A stretch of DNA of 64,000 nt from Ignavibacteriota bacterium (lineage in GTDB: Bacteria > Bacteroidota > Ignavibacteria > Kapaibacteriales > UBA2268), in the NCBI GenBank assembly GCA_019637995.1, contig JAHBUQ010000003.1, positions 400,982-464,981 on the forward strand, in the 5' to 3' direction. Position numbers and translations under genes: made by a program. A model generated the notes under the pieces. That model worked only from the letters and a program-made list of their open reading frames with translations. It ran no database searches and was not told where the DNA came from. Shown piece after piece: positions 56,351-63,925 of this stretch. How positions within the stretch are numbered: the first letter of the stretch is position 1; every line of letters starts with the position of its first letter.

Positions 56351-56593
56351 ATGGAATATCCAAATTTAATTGAGGTAAAACCTATTGAGCCATTAAAGCT
56401 GTGTTTATATTATGATAATGGCGAAGAGAGATTGATTGATATGTCGAAATATATGAAGAGTGACTATTTTAGACAGCTAATGAATTGGGATTATTTTATT
56501 AAAGTTAAAGTAAAAAGTGAGGTTGTATCATGGCCCAATGAACAGGATATAGCACCGGAAACATTATATCTTGACAGTGTTAAAATTAATTAA
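56351..56593 (+). CDS. DUF2442-family protein, copy 1
   Basis: An 80-residue partner of DUF4160, recognised by the pattern IEVKPIEPLKLCLYYDNGE, IDMSKYM and the end DIAPETLYLDS. DUF2442 proteins are small and probably DNA- or protein-binding. It starts 7 nt after DUF4160 and is followed by RHS cassette 3. Confidence 0.83.
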   Translation: MEYPNLIEVKPIEPLKLCLYYDNGEERLIDMSKYMKSDYFRQLMNWDYFIKVKVKSEVVSWPNEQDIAPETLYLDSVKIN

Positions 56594-56635
56594 TGAGTTC
56601 ATTGAAAAATTGATTTTTGTTCATCTTTTGTTCCT

Positions 56636-57364
56636 TTGGAAGTTACACGGCAGGGCTATATCGGAAAGGAGAAAGATGTAGAGAATAATCTTGGTGACCA
56701 TGGAGTAAGAAAGTATGATGACAAAGGCGGTAGATTTAATTCGATAGACCCGCTGTGGGAGAAATATTTTGGGTGGACGCCATATCAGTATTGTATGAAT
56801 AATCCTATCTGGGCGAAGGATTGGGATGGGAAAATAATAATGAGTAAGGAAGATCAAGCAAAATTTTCTAGAACAGCAACTATTGTGTATGATTTTATGC
56901 CTACTTTGGCTGATAATGATAGATTTATGAAAGCTATGAAAAAGGCAACTGGTGCTTCAATTAGAGATATCAAAAATGCATTAAAAGGTGGAAATCCTCC
57001 ATTTCTTAATTTAGATAGAAATTTTTACGGTGCTCATGGGATGACAAGCAGCTCAGATAAAATTGGTGTAAATACTTTTAGAGCTAAAGAATTAGAAAGA
57101 AAGGAGAAAACAAAATTAGATGTAACCACGGAAGTTCAAACATTATTTATGATTAGTATTGTTTCACATGAACTGGCTCAAGCATTAGAGAGTGGTGCAG
57201 GATTTAATAAAACAGGTCATCGAAATCCAGGCGAAGTATTTGATAAACTATTTCATGGAGTTGTAGTAACATCAGAACATAGTGTAAGAGATAATTTTGA
57301 TAAAATGAAAGAAGCTTACGGCGATATTCCAAAGTTTGAAGGAGACACCTATGAAGACAAATAA
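56636..57364 (+). CDS. RHS core fragment fused to toxin tip, cassette 3
   Basis: A 242-residue frame starting (TTG 56636) within the core: VTRQGYIGKEKDVEN, VRKYDDKGGRFNSIDPLW, then the junction GWTPYQYCMNNPIWAKDWDG. The unique tip of about 180 residues follows. It includes ISIVSHELAQALESG and ends SVRDNFDKMKEAYGDIP. The arrangement recalls M91-type metallopeptidase tips of RHS proteins, but the HExxH second His is Gln (HELAQ), so activity is doubtful or the class is different. The start is unlikely to be a true initiation site; it is probably an orphan tip. It overlaps the next gene by 14 nt. Confidence 0.75.
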   Translation: MEVTRQGYIGKEKDVENNLGDHGVRKYDDKGGRFNSIDPLWEKYFGWTPYQYCMNNPIWAKDWDGKIIMSKEDQAKFSRTATIVYDFMPTLADNDRFMKAMKKATGASIRDIKNALKGGNPPFLNLDRNFYGAHGMTSSSDKIGVNTFRAKELERKEKTKLDVTTEVQTLFMISIVSHELAQALESGAGFNKTGHRNPGEVFDKLFHGVVVTSEHSVRDNFDKMKEAYGDIPKFEGDTYEDK

Positions 57365-57944
57365 AATTATAATGTTAATCACATTTTTAATTTTAATATC
57401 TTTAAATTTAAAATGTGAAGATAATAAATATGATATTTATAGTAAGGGTATAAATTTTATACTACATAAAGATAAATCAATATTCGATTCTACATATTTG
57501 AAAAACCTATGTATCAGTGAGTTTAATACATTTGGAGGTGATGTAATGGCTGATTTGCAACAAGAACATTATAAAAAAATATTCAAATTTTCTAAAAATT
57601 TGGCATATAGGTTTAAAAGTAATACGATTTTAGAAACTCGGATTGTGGATAGTCTAAAACTTGATTTTCCATATACATTTCTGCAAGAAGAAGAAGTATG
57701 GGAACATTTTAGTATTGAAAGTAATAAACATAAAACTTATGATTCGTTGAGTGATTATTATAAGAATGGAGGTTTAATAAATTTATCTGAAATCATATAT
57801 AATAAAAGACGAAATAAAGCAGCTTATTTTATATTTATTTTATCTGCTACCTCAAGCGGAGGTAGCATTTATTTAGTATTCAGTGAAAAAAATAACAATA
57901 TATGGTACACTAAAAAGGGAGAATTGATAGGTTGGATACATTAA
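57351..57944 (+). CDS. putative immunity protein of cassette 3 (exported)
   Basis: A 197-residue protein with an N-terminal signal sequence (MKTNKIIMLITFLILISLN) with Cys (LKCEDN) that may be a weak lipobox. The rest is helical and unrecognised, ending in a strand-rich segment (AAYFIFILSATSSGGSIYLV). The ATG at 57351 has GGAGA 6 nt upstream and lies inside the toxin frame's last codons, so translation is coupled. Position and coupling support an immunity role, acting outside the cytoplasm where a delivered toxin would be met. Confidence 0.7.
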   Translation: MKTNKIIMLITFLILISLNLKCEDNKYDIYSKGINFILHKDKSIFDSTYLKNLCISEFNTFGGDVMADLQQEHYKKIFKFSKNLAYRFKSNTILETRIVDSLKLDFPYTFLQEEEVWEHFSIESNKHKTYDSLSDYYKNGGLINLSEIIYNKRRNKAAYFIFILSATSSGGSIYLVFSEKNNNIWYTKKGELIGWIH

Positions 57945-57945
57945 A

Positions 57946-58329
57946 ATGATAGACGTTCCGCGTTACCGATATAATCCATTCGGTGAGCGGGAACAGAAAC
58001 GTATGTACCAGTCTCCTCTTGGTGATACGGGTGATGAGGTTTATCCGTGGGTATATTATTTGTTGGGTGTGGATAACAGACAATATGCAACTTATTACGG
58101 CGTCCAAACGAGTGATAATTCGATAAATTTGAGTGATTATACATATATGAGTGCACCAGAACCATGGCGACCTACTACTTTCTTCTATCCGGCGGAATAC
58201 AATGTTTACGGAAATGAGCAGGCGCCAAGAATTACTTACAAATACGTGGATGGAAATTGGCAGAAGCAGTACAAGTTTTATGATTATCTTGGTTCGGAGC
58301 GTTTACTGTACTCGCCAGTGGTCAAGTAA
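57946..58329 (+). pseudogene. RHS core fragment, cassette 4 first part (ends by frameshift)
   Basis: The ORF begins with ATG right after the previous gene's stop. It reads YRYNPFGEREQKRMYQSPLG, VYYLLGVDNRQYATYYGV, YNVYGNEQAPRITYKY, then FYDYLGSERLLYSPVVK and stop. Compared with cassette 5 (CGGAGCGGTTTAC near 59937) one G is missing at about 58301, which shifts the frame. The core resumes in the frame of the next entry. The copy is therefore broken as a single protein. Confidence 0.87.
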
Positions 58330-59123
58330 TCAACTATAAACAATACTCTGCTTATGGTGAGACGCTCTTAGACACCTTAGGTTTTGCAAGACAAGGTTAC
58401 ATCGGCAAAGAGAAAGATGTAGAGTATGGTCTGGGTGACCATGGTGTAAGAAAATACGACTACGAAACGGGTAAATTTAATTCGATAGATCCTCTGTGGG
58501 AGAAGTATTATGGGTGGACGCCGTATCATTACACAAGAAATAACCCAATTTGCAGGGTTGATTTCAATGGAATGGACGATGGTCAATTTGGTTCATGGAT
58601 GCAAGTTGGACCTATACAACAACAGATTTTGGGTGAAAAGAATGTAAAAACATATCAGGATGTTGTAAAGTATAGTGATAAACCTGAAAATAAAGAGCTT
58701 GTAAATACGTGGGCAGAAATTGGAATAATGGGGTTGACTGGAATTGGGACTGAAGCAGCATTAGCTACCAAAGTTGCCACAAAATACCTATCAAAAGCTG
58801 GAAATCTTCTAAAAGGTTTGTTTGGATTTGGTGATGATGCAGCTAAGAGTGGTAGTTCGTTTTTCGATGATGCTATTTATTCCCCAAAAGTTTTAAAACA
58901 AATGAATAAAGCAGATGATATGCAACACGCATTTCCCAACAGCGTAGATGGTTTTGCTACAAAATTTGGAAATGTAAGTACTAAAGTTGGCGGAGATGGA
59001 AAAAGTTATCAATGGTTAAAAATGTCAGGTAGTTATGGCGGTAAAACAGGTATTTTTGAATACACCAAAAATGCCAATGGTCTTATTAATCACAGATTTT
59101 TCAATGTTTCTAAGGCACCTTAG
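58302..59123 (+). CDS. RHS core end and toxin tip, cassette 4 (downstream of frameshift)
   Basis: In the shifted frame the core continues (LASGQVINYKQYSAYGETLL, then YIGKEKDVEYGLGDHGV, FNSIDPLWEKYYGWTPYHY) to RNNPICRVDFNGMDDG, then a tip of about 185 residues. An Ala/Gly-rich helical part is followed by DDMQHAFPNSVDGFATKFG, KSYQWLKMSGSYGGKTGIF and LINHRFFNV. The final block has the look of small RNase toxins of the BECR type (a His plus basic/aromatic end), but this is only a resemblance. The first in-frame start codon is ATG 58572. The tip is intact and is followed after 2 nt by a putative immunity gene. Confidence 0.75.
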   Translation, partial: FTVLASGQVINYKQYSAYGETLLDTLGFARQGYIGKEKDVEYGLGDHGVRKYDYETGKFNSIDPLWEKYYGWTPYHYTRNNPICRVDFNGMDDGQFGSWMQVGPIQQQILGEKNVKTYQDVVKYSDKPENKELVNTWAEIGIMGLTGIGTEAALATKVATKYLSKAGNLLKGLFGFGDDAAKSGSSFFDDAIYSPKVLKQMNKADDMQHAFPNSVDGFATKFGNVSTKVGGDGKSYQWLKMSGSYGGKTGIFEYTKNANGLINHRFFNVSKAP

Positions 59124-59125
59124 TT

Positions 59126-59503
59126 ATGAAAAGTATGTTAATATATTTAAATTTTCTCAAAGAAAAAGGAATTCCTCTATCCGAAATTAATCCTGGTAGT
59201 GATGAAATAGCTTTATCGGTTAGCGATGCTCTACAAGGATTGGAATTATTGAGAGATAGCCAAGTTGCTATTTTAGGTGGTGATATTCTTTCAGAAGCGA
59301 ATAACGAGCTTATCTATGCGTATCAACTTTGGGGTGAGGAGTATCTTTATTTAAGCTGGTGCATTGATCATAAGAATAAGTATGAAAGCAAAGAAGATTA
59401 TTTAAAACGGAGCTATGATTTAGCCAAAGTCAGTATTTACAAAGCATATGAGGTAGCAGAAAAGTTGAAAAAAAAATGCTATATTGTGTTTGTAATTGAA
59501 TAA
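59126..59503 (+). CDS. putative immunity protein, Imm40-like
   Basis: A 125-residue cytoplasmic protein with segments GIPLSEINPGSDEIALSVSD, LRDSQVAILGGDILSE and DYLKRSYDLAKVSIYKAYE. This layout (xALSxxDALxxLxLLxxxxVxxLGGD) resembles immunity family Imm40 known beside polymorphic toxins. The assignment is from memory of the family pattern. It begins 2 nt after the cassette 4 toxin stop, as immunity genes do. Confidence 0.7.
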   Translation: MKSMLIYLNFLKEKGIPLSEINPGSDEIALSVSDALQGLELLRDSQVAILGGDILSEANNELIYAYQLWGEEYLYLSWCIDHKNKYESKEDYLKRSYDLAKVSIYKAYEVAEKLKKKCYIVFVIE

Positions 59504-59520
59504 TCAGAGGTTGTTTTTCT

Positions 59521-60147
59521 TTGTATATTTTATTGTTTATTAATATGAATGAGCATTGGAATTATAATAGATTGTATATTTACCCAAAAACCGTTTGGAG
59601 ATACCGATATAATCCTTTCGGTGAGCGGGAACAGAAACGTATGTACCAGTCTCCATTGGGTGATACCGGAGAGGAATTTTATCCGTGGGTTTATTATATG
59701 CTTGGTATTGACAACAGACAATATGCTACTTATTATGGTGTGCAGTCAAATGACAATGGTGTATTGTCAGACGATAATTGGTCACAAATTGCTCGTCTTG
59801 ACCCGGGACGCCCGATGACTTTCTTCTATCCTACGGAATACAATGTCTATGGTAATGAGCAGTCGCCTAAGCTGACTTACAAATATCTGGACGGGAATTG
59901 GCAGAAGCAGTTTAAGTTTTATGATTATCTTGGTTCGGAGCGGTTTACTATACTCGCCAGTGGTCAAGTAATCAACTATAAACAATACTCTGCTTATGGT
60001 GAAACGCTCTTAGACACCTTAGGTTTTACAAGACAAGGTTACATCGGCAAAGAGAAGGATGTAGAGAATGGTCTTGGTGACCACGGAGTAAGAAAATACG
60101 ACTACGAAACAGGGCGGTTTAATTCGATAGACCATTTACTAAAATAA
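59521..60147 (+). pseudogene. RHS core fragment, cassette 5 (ends FNSIDHLLK)
   Basis: The longest intact core copy without a tip. From 59602 it reads YRYNPFGEREQKRMYQSPLG, VYYMLGIDNRQYATYYGV, FYDYLGSERFTILASGQVIN, YIGKEKDVENGLGDHGV and ends YDYETGRFNSIDHLLK. It begins with a weak TTG at 59521 followed by non-homologous residues. It retains the G missing in cassette 4. The stop at DHLLK precedes the DUF4160 pair, as in cassette 2. Confidence 0.82.
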
Positions 60148-60235
60148 ATTTTAATTTTTCTTGTCAATAATTTAGTTGTTTTATAATTAGAGTATATGAT
60201 ATGCCGACGATTTCAATGTTTTATGGAATAATGGT
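60109..60235 (+). repeat. RHS-end/DUF4160-start junction repeat, copy 2
   Basis: Matches 55982-56108 with about two differences over 127 nt; the DUF4160 bodies diverge right after it. Confidence 0.85.
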
Positions 60236-60467
60236 GAGGATGTTCATGGGAAAATCTGAACATAATCCGCCACATATCCACGTATCGTATGGTGGTTACA
60301 ATGCATCATTCGATATTAATAAAAATGAATTGATAGAAGGTAAATTTCCATTAAAACAGACAAGATTGGTTCAAGCATGGATTGAATTGCATCAAGAAGA
60401 TTTATTAGCAGATTGGGAAATAGCACAAAATGGGGAATCACCATTCAAAATTGAACCGTTGAGATAA
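60201..60467 (+). CDS. DUF4160-family protein, copy 2
   Basis: An 88-residue DUF4160 protein: MPTISMFYGIMVRMF, NPPHIHVSYGG, VQAWIELHQEDLLADWE and KIEPLR. It follows the DHLLK stop of cassette 5 by 53 nt and precedes its DUF2442 partner by 3 nt. Compared with copy 1 it carries the more standard PPHIH motif. Confidence 0.85.
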   Translation: MPTISMFYGIMVRMFMGKSEHNPPHIHVSYGGYNASFDINKNELIEGKFPLKQTRLVQAWIELHQEDLLADWEIAQNGESPFKIEPLR

Positions 60468-60470
60468 ATT

Positions 60471-60716
60471 ATGATAACAGTTAAAAGGGTTGAACCTAAA
60501 GAAAATTATATTTTGGAATTAGAATTTAATAATTCTGAGGTTAAGTATTTTGATATGAAAGAATATTTAGATCATGGAATATTCAAAGAACTTCAAAATC
60601 CAAAATTATTTAATTCAGTTAAAGTCTTTTTTGAAACAATAAATTGGGACAATGGAGCTGACCTATGTCCTGAAGTTCTATATAGAAAAAGCACTTATGA
60701 TATGAATCCAAATTAA
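60471..60716 (+). CDS. DUF2442-family protein, copy 2
   Basis: An 81-residue partner of DUF4160: ITVKRVEPKENYILELEF, YFDMKEYLDHGIFKEL and WDNGADLCPEVLY. Sequence is clearly diverged from copy 1 while the layout is the same, so the two pairs are old paralogues rather than a recent duplication. Confidence 0.83.
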   Translation: MITVKRVEPKENYILELEFNNSEVKYFDMKEYLDHGIFKELQNPKLFNSVKVFFETINWDNGADLCPEVLYRKSTYDMNPN

Positions 60717-60733
60717 GTTCAAGAAGCTGTATT

Positions 60734-61108
60734 ATGAAAACAGACGGAACTCTCTTGAACTTCAAACAATATGCGGCATTTGGTGCGACCATGCTCGATA
60801 CTTTGGGAGTTACAAGGCAGGGCATTCAAAAATTGACAATTGATAATGAAAAACTGACAATGAATAGGCAGGAAAATATTGAGAACTATACCATCGGTAA
60901 TTGTCAATTATCAATTCTTAATTGTCAATTATTAAAGTATGCGGCTTTTGGTGAGACTACTCTTGATACTTTGGGAGTTACAAGGCAGGGCATTCAAAAA
61001 TTGAAAATTGAAAATGGAAAAATTGACAATGGTTTGGGTGGCCACACTTCGACTACGCTTAGTGCAGACATTACTATGAAACAGGGCGGTTTAAATTCTA
61101 TAAAATAA
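60734..61108 (+). pseudogene. RHS core fragment, cassette 6 (carries palindromic insertion)
   Basis: A 124-residue frame from ATG 60734: MKTDGTLLNFKQYAAFG, TLDTLGVTRQG, an inserted palindromic-element peptide, a second copy of AAFGETTLDTLGVTRQG, then a degraded repeat-derived tail (IQKLKIENGKIDNGLGG, QGGLNSIK). The core after TRQG is destroyed, so this is a decayed copy. A DUF4160 pair follows after 55 nt. Confidence 0.82.
60821..60937 (+). repeat. palindromic insertion element, copy 1
   Basis: Ends in 11-bp inverted repeats AATTGACAATT (60831-60841) and AATTGTCAATT (60920-60930), with further TTGTCAATTATCAATT repeats inside. It is translated in frame as a peptide containing GNCQLSILNCQL. 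Such NCQ/IDN-coding palindromic repeats are familiar in Bacteroidota genomes. The flanking AFGxTxLDTLGVTRQG stretch occurs on both sides, a duplication. Confidence 0.8.
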
Positions 61109-61163
61109 TAATTATTAGTTTTAGTCAATATATTAGTATTTTTAAATAATTTGAGTATATGAT

Positions 61164-61421
61164 ATGCCGACAATTTCTATGTTTTATGGAATCTCAATTA
61201 TGATGTTTTATGATGAACATAATCCACCGCATTTTCATGCTAAGTACAATGAATTTAAAGCATCTATCAGAATATCAGATTTAGCATTAATGAACGGTTC
61301 ATTACCACCAAAAGCATTGGGACTTGTCGTTGAATGGGCTTCACTGCATCAAGATGAGCTTTTGCAAAATTGGGAAAATGCACAAATTGGAAATAAACTA
61401 TTAAATATTAAGGCATTATAG
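61164..61421 (+). CDS. DUF4160-family protein, copy 3
   Basis: An 85-residue DUF4160 protein: MPTISMFYGISIMMFYDEHN, PPHFHAKYNEF, LVVEWASLHQDELLQNWE. Its upstream spacer is related to but diverged from copies 1 and 2 (GAGTATATGATATGCCGAC is kept). Ten nt separate it from DUF2442. Confidence 0.85.
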   Translation: MPTISMFYGISIMMFYDEHNPPHFHAKYNEFKASIRISDLALMNGSLPPKALGLVVEWASLHQDELLQNWENAQIGNKLLNIKAL

Positions 61422-61431
61422 GAGATTAATT

Positions 61432-61701
61432 ATGTATGATATAATAGATGCAAAATATGTTAAGGATTATCAGGTTGAATTTCATTTTGCTGATAACTCG
61501 TCAGGTCTCGTTGATTTTGCCGAGTATAAAACTAAACCAGGCCTCTTTGCGGAATTAAGGGACATTACGTTTTTCAGGAATTTCAAGTTGGATAATGAAT
61601 TAGGTACTATAACCTGGCAAAATGGTTTAGATATTGCACCTGATACATTGTACTTCAAAGCAACAGGTAAACTCCCAAAAGGATTGGATTTAAAGTCATA
61701 A
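61432..61701 (+). CDS. DUF2442-family protein, copy 3
   Basis: An 89-residue partner: DAKYVKDYQVEFHFADNSS, VDFAEYKTKPGLFAELRD, TWQNGLDIAPDTLYFKATG. It is the closest of the three to the general DUF2442 pattern. GGAG lies upstream of the ATG. Its TAA overlaps the ATG of the next RHS stub by one base. Confidence 0.84.
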   Translation: MYDIIDAKYVKDYQVEFHFADNSSGLVDFAEYKTKPGLFAELRDITFFRNFKLDNELGTITWQNGLDIAPDTLYFKATGKLPKGLDLKS

Positions 61702-61802
61702 TGAAGTTGAAAATGTTTTATGATTATCTTGGTTCTTTACGATTTTTTTTCAATAAATCAGGTAACTCCGTATATTCAAGTTTTCCGGAGTCAGTTAAAT
61801 GA
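61701..61802 (+). pseudogene. RHS core stub, cassette 7
   Basis: A 33-codon frame MKLKMFYDYLGSLRFFFN ending FPESVK and TGA. Only FYDYLGSLRF matches the core; the rest is unrelated. The TGA overlaps the ATG of the following lipoprotein gene (ATGA), the same coupling seen for toxin-immunity pairs, which suggests the toxin was deleted and the immunity gene kept. Confidence 0.65.
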
Positions 61803-62152
61803 AAATAATTGCTGTACTTATTGGATTTTTATTTATCTCATGTACAAATCAAATAGAATTAATCGATTTTCATATTAATACAATTGAAATTAAAAAAGTG
61901 GATTACGAGGGCACTTATTGGCACTCTATTATAATTATCGAAGATATAAATGAAATCGAAAAAACATTAATTGAAATCAATTCTTCTAAATCATTTAAGA
62001 AAGAAAGACTTACTAAGTATCCACCAGCATTTTATGAAATTATAATCAATAATACCTTAGTTTTAGGATTTTTACCTGACAAACAAACATTTTTTATTGA
62101 TAAAAAATATTATAAATTACCTCGAAAATTGAAAATATTAGAAAGTTTATGA
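61799..62152 (+). CDS. orphan putative immunity lipoprotein
   Basis: A 117-residue protein with a lipoprotein signal (MKIIAVLIGFLFISC) and a small mixed alpha/beta mature part (IEIKKVDYEGTYWHSIIIIE). No family recognised. Both its start and its stop overlap RHS frames by 4 nt, so it is embedded in the array. A membrane-facing immunity role is inferred from position alone. Confidence 0.62.
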   Translation: MKIIAVLIGFLFISCTNQIELIDFHINTIEIKKVDYEGTYWHSIIIIEDINEIEKTLIEINSSKSFKKERLTKYPPAFYEIIINNTLVLGFLPDKQTFFIDKKYYKLPRKLKILESL

Positions 62153-63369
62153 TATCTAAAGATGGAAATATTGAACCATGGCACGTGATGACTTTCTTCC
62201 ACCCTGAGGAATATAACGTCTATGGCAATGAGCAGGCGCCAAGGATAACTTACAGATACGTGGACGGAAATTGGCAGAAGCAGTATAAATTTTATGATTA
62301 CTTAGGTTCTTTACGATTTACTATGAAAGCAGACGGAACGCTACTAAACTTCAAACAATACGAAGCTTTTGGTGAGACAACTCTCGATACTTTGGGAGTT
62401 ACAAGGCAGGGCATTCAAAAATTGACAATTGATAATGAAAAACTGACAATGAATAGGCAGGAAAATATTGAGAACTATACCATCGGTAATTGTCAATTAT
62501 CAATTCTTAATTGTCAATTATTAAAGTATGCGGCATTTGGTGAGACAACTCTCGATACTTTGGGAGTTACAAGGCAGGGCTATATCGGTAAAGAGAAGGA
62601 TGTAGAGAATGGTCTTGGTGACTATGGTGTAAGGAAGTATGACCCGATAACAGGTAGATTTAATTCTATTGACCCATTTTGGGAATTGTATATAGGATTA
62701 AATCCTTACCAATACGCAGGTAATAATCCATTAATGTATAGTGATGGTAATGGATATGGTTGGATTGACGAAGTTAAACAAGCAGGTAAAGATGTAGCAG
62801 CAGGTGCAGCTTCTGCAATTTATGAAGACTTAACAGGTAATAAAGCTCCCGGATATTCAAATTCCGGTAGTAAATATTTTCAGGGAGCAAAATTTGGTGT
62901 TCATGTTGCTGATGCTGTAGTTGGTGGAGTTGTTGCTGTTCAGGGAGCAATTCAGGCAGCAGCAGGTGCAACTATAAGTACAACCGGAGCAGGTGCAGTA
63001 GTCGGAGTTCCAGCTATGGCAACAGGTGCTGCACAGGTTGTTGGTGGTGCTGTTATAGCCGGAAATGCCACAACAAATGCTGTTAATATGATGAGTCAAG
63101 GTGGAAGTGGTGGTGGTGGTGGTACTCAAACAAATAGTACTACATTGTGGAAGAACAAAGATACAGGTGCAAGATTAGATGTGGAAAACAAAGTACCTGG
63201 TGATCCAAGTAGAGCAAGAATACAATATCAGAATGGCAAAGAATATTACAAATATAACACAGAAACAGGAAAATTTGATGGAATGCCTAACAAATTGCAG
63301 AAACAACTAAGTAAAGATAAGAATTTTCAAAAAGCTATTGAGAAAGCAAATAATATATTAGGAGGATGA
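62149..63369 (+). CDS. RHS core fused to toxin tip, cassette 8
   Basis: The longest tip-bearing frame, 406 residues. The core starts near residue 10 (VMTFFHPEEYNVYGNEQ), has FYDYLGSLRFTMKADG, carries the palindromic insertion with duplicated AFGETTLDTLGVTRQG, then YDPITGRFNSIDPFW, and the junction YQYAGNNPLMYSDGNG. A pre-toxin region rich in Ala/Gly/Val (VADAVVGGVVAVQGAIQAAA) follows. A Gly-rich linker leads to a compact C-terminal toxin of about 77 residues (TGARLDVENKVPGDPSRARI, KYNTETGKFDGMP, AIEKANNILGG). That tip type recurs in polymorphic toxins, but I cannot name its activity. Start ATG overlaps the upstream stop. Confidence 0.8.
   Translation: MISKDGNIEPWHVMTFFHPEEYNVYGNEQAPRITYRYVDGNWQKQYKFYDYLGSLRFTMKADGTLLNFKQYEAFGETTLDTLGVTRQGIQKLTIDNEKLTMNRQENIENYTIGNCQLSILNCQLLKYAAFGETTLDTLGVTRQGYIGKEKDVENGLGDYGVRKYDPITGRFNSIDPFWELYIGLNPYQYAGNNPLMYSDGNGYGWIDEVKQAGKDVAAGAASAIYEDLTGNKAPGYSNSGSKYFQGAKFGVHVADAVVGGVVAVQGAIQAAAGATISTTGAGAVVGVPAMATGAAQVVGGAVIAGNATTNAVNMMSQGGSGGGGGTQTNSTTLWKNKDTGARLDVENKVPGDPSRARIQYQNGKEYYKYNTETGKFDGMPNKLQKQLSKDKNFQKAIEKANNILGG
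62410..62526 (+). repeat. palindromic insertion element, copy 2
   Basis: Essentially the same 117 nt as 60821-60937, with inverted ends at 62420-62430 and 62509-62519, in the same place of the RHS core and again in frame. The sharing of element and site between cassettes 6 and 8 means they exchanged or inherited this segment. Confidence 0.82.
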
Positions 63370-63370
63370 G

Positions 63371-63889
63371 ATGGTTGTATTCAATAAAAAAAATATTCTT
63401 ATGGAGGAATCTCTTATTAGATTAAATAAAAGTAAAAAAGGAAGGATTATGGTTAATCCAGTTTTATTAAGTAGTTATTTATGTGGAAGTATTGAAAGTT
63501 TTTTTGATATGTATATACTGAATTATTACAATAATGCCTTAGAATTAGCTGAAAATAGTTTACAGAATAATGAAAATAAAGATGATATTGAAGGATCACT
63601 TAGTAAATTGCATATTTCAGATTTAATTGAAAATCCTGATAAAAGATTAAATAGTTTGGAATATTTGAGATTGGGATTATTTGTTGCTGAATTAATATAT
63701 TATAGATTAAAATCAGAATTTTCAGTTGATAGTTTTGCAATTATTGTTTCATTTACAATCAAAGGAAAATATAAAGATTGCATAGTCAGTTTTCATAAAA
63801 TAAGAGATATGCATTATTATAATGAACAATCTTATTTTGATAATTTTCAAAATGAAGCAGTTGGATTAATTCTGACAAAAGTTAGTTAG
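63371..63889 (+). CDS. putative immunity protein of cassette 8
   Basis: A 172-residue protein without signal peptide, mostly helical (FFDMYILNYYNNALELAEN, SLEYLRLGLFVAELIYYRL) with a C-terminal strand region. Not recognised. GGAGG within the toxin's last codons lies 5 nt before its ATG and only one base separates the genes, so the pair is co-translated. A cytoplasmic immunity role is inferred. Confidence 0.68.
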   Translation: MVVFNKKNILMEESLIRLNKSKKGRIMVNPVLLSSYLCGSIESFFDMYILNYYNNALELAENSLQNNENKDDIEGSLSKLHISDLIENPDKRLNSLEYLRLGLFVAELIYYRLKSEFSVDSFAIIVSFTIKGKYKDCIVSFHKIRDMHYYNEQSYFDNFQNEAVGLILTKVS

Positions 63890-63925
63890 ATAAATATTAG
63901 CGTGCAAATAAGTAACAATATAATA

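Noticed and set aside
58297..58310. Programmed frameshift in cassette 4
   Set aside because: There is no slippery heptamer or pseudoknot-like element; comparison with cassette 5 shows a plain one-base loss.
62774..63129. Minus-strand Thr/Cys/Leu-rich frames opposite cassette 8
   Set aside because: They mirror the Ala/Gly-rich pre-toxin and poly-Gly linker of the plus-strand frame.
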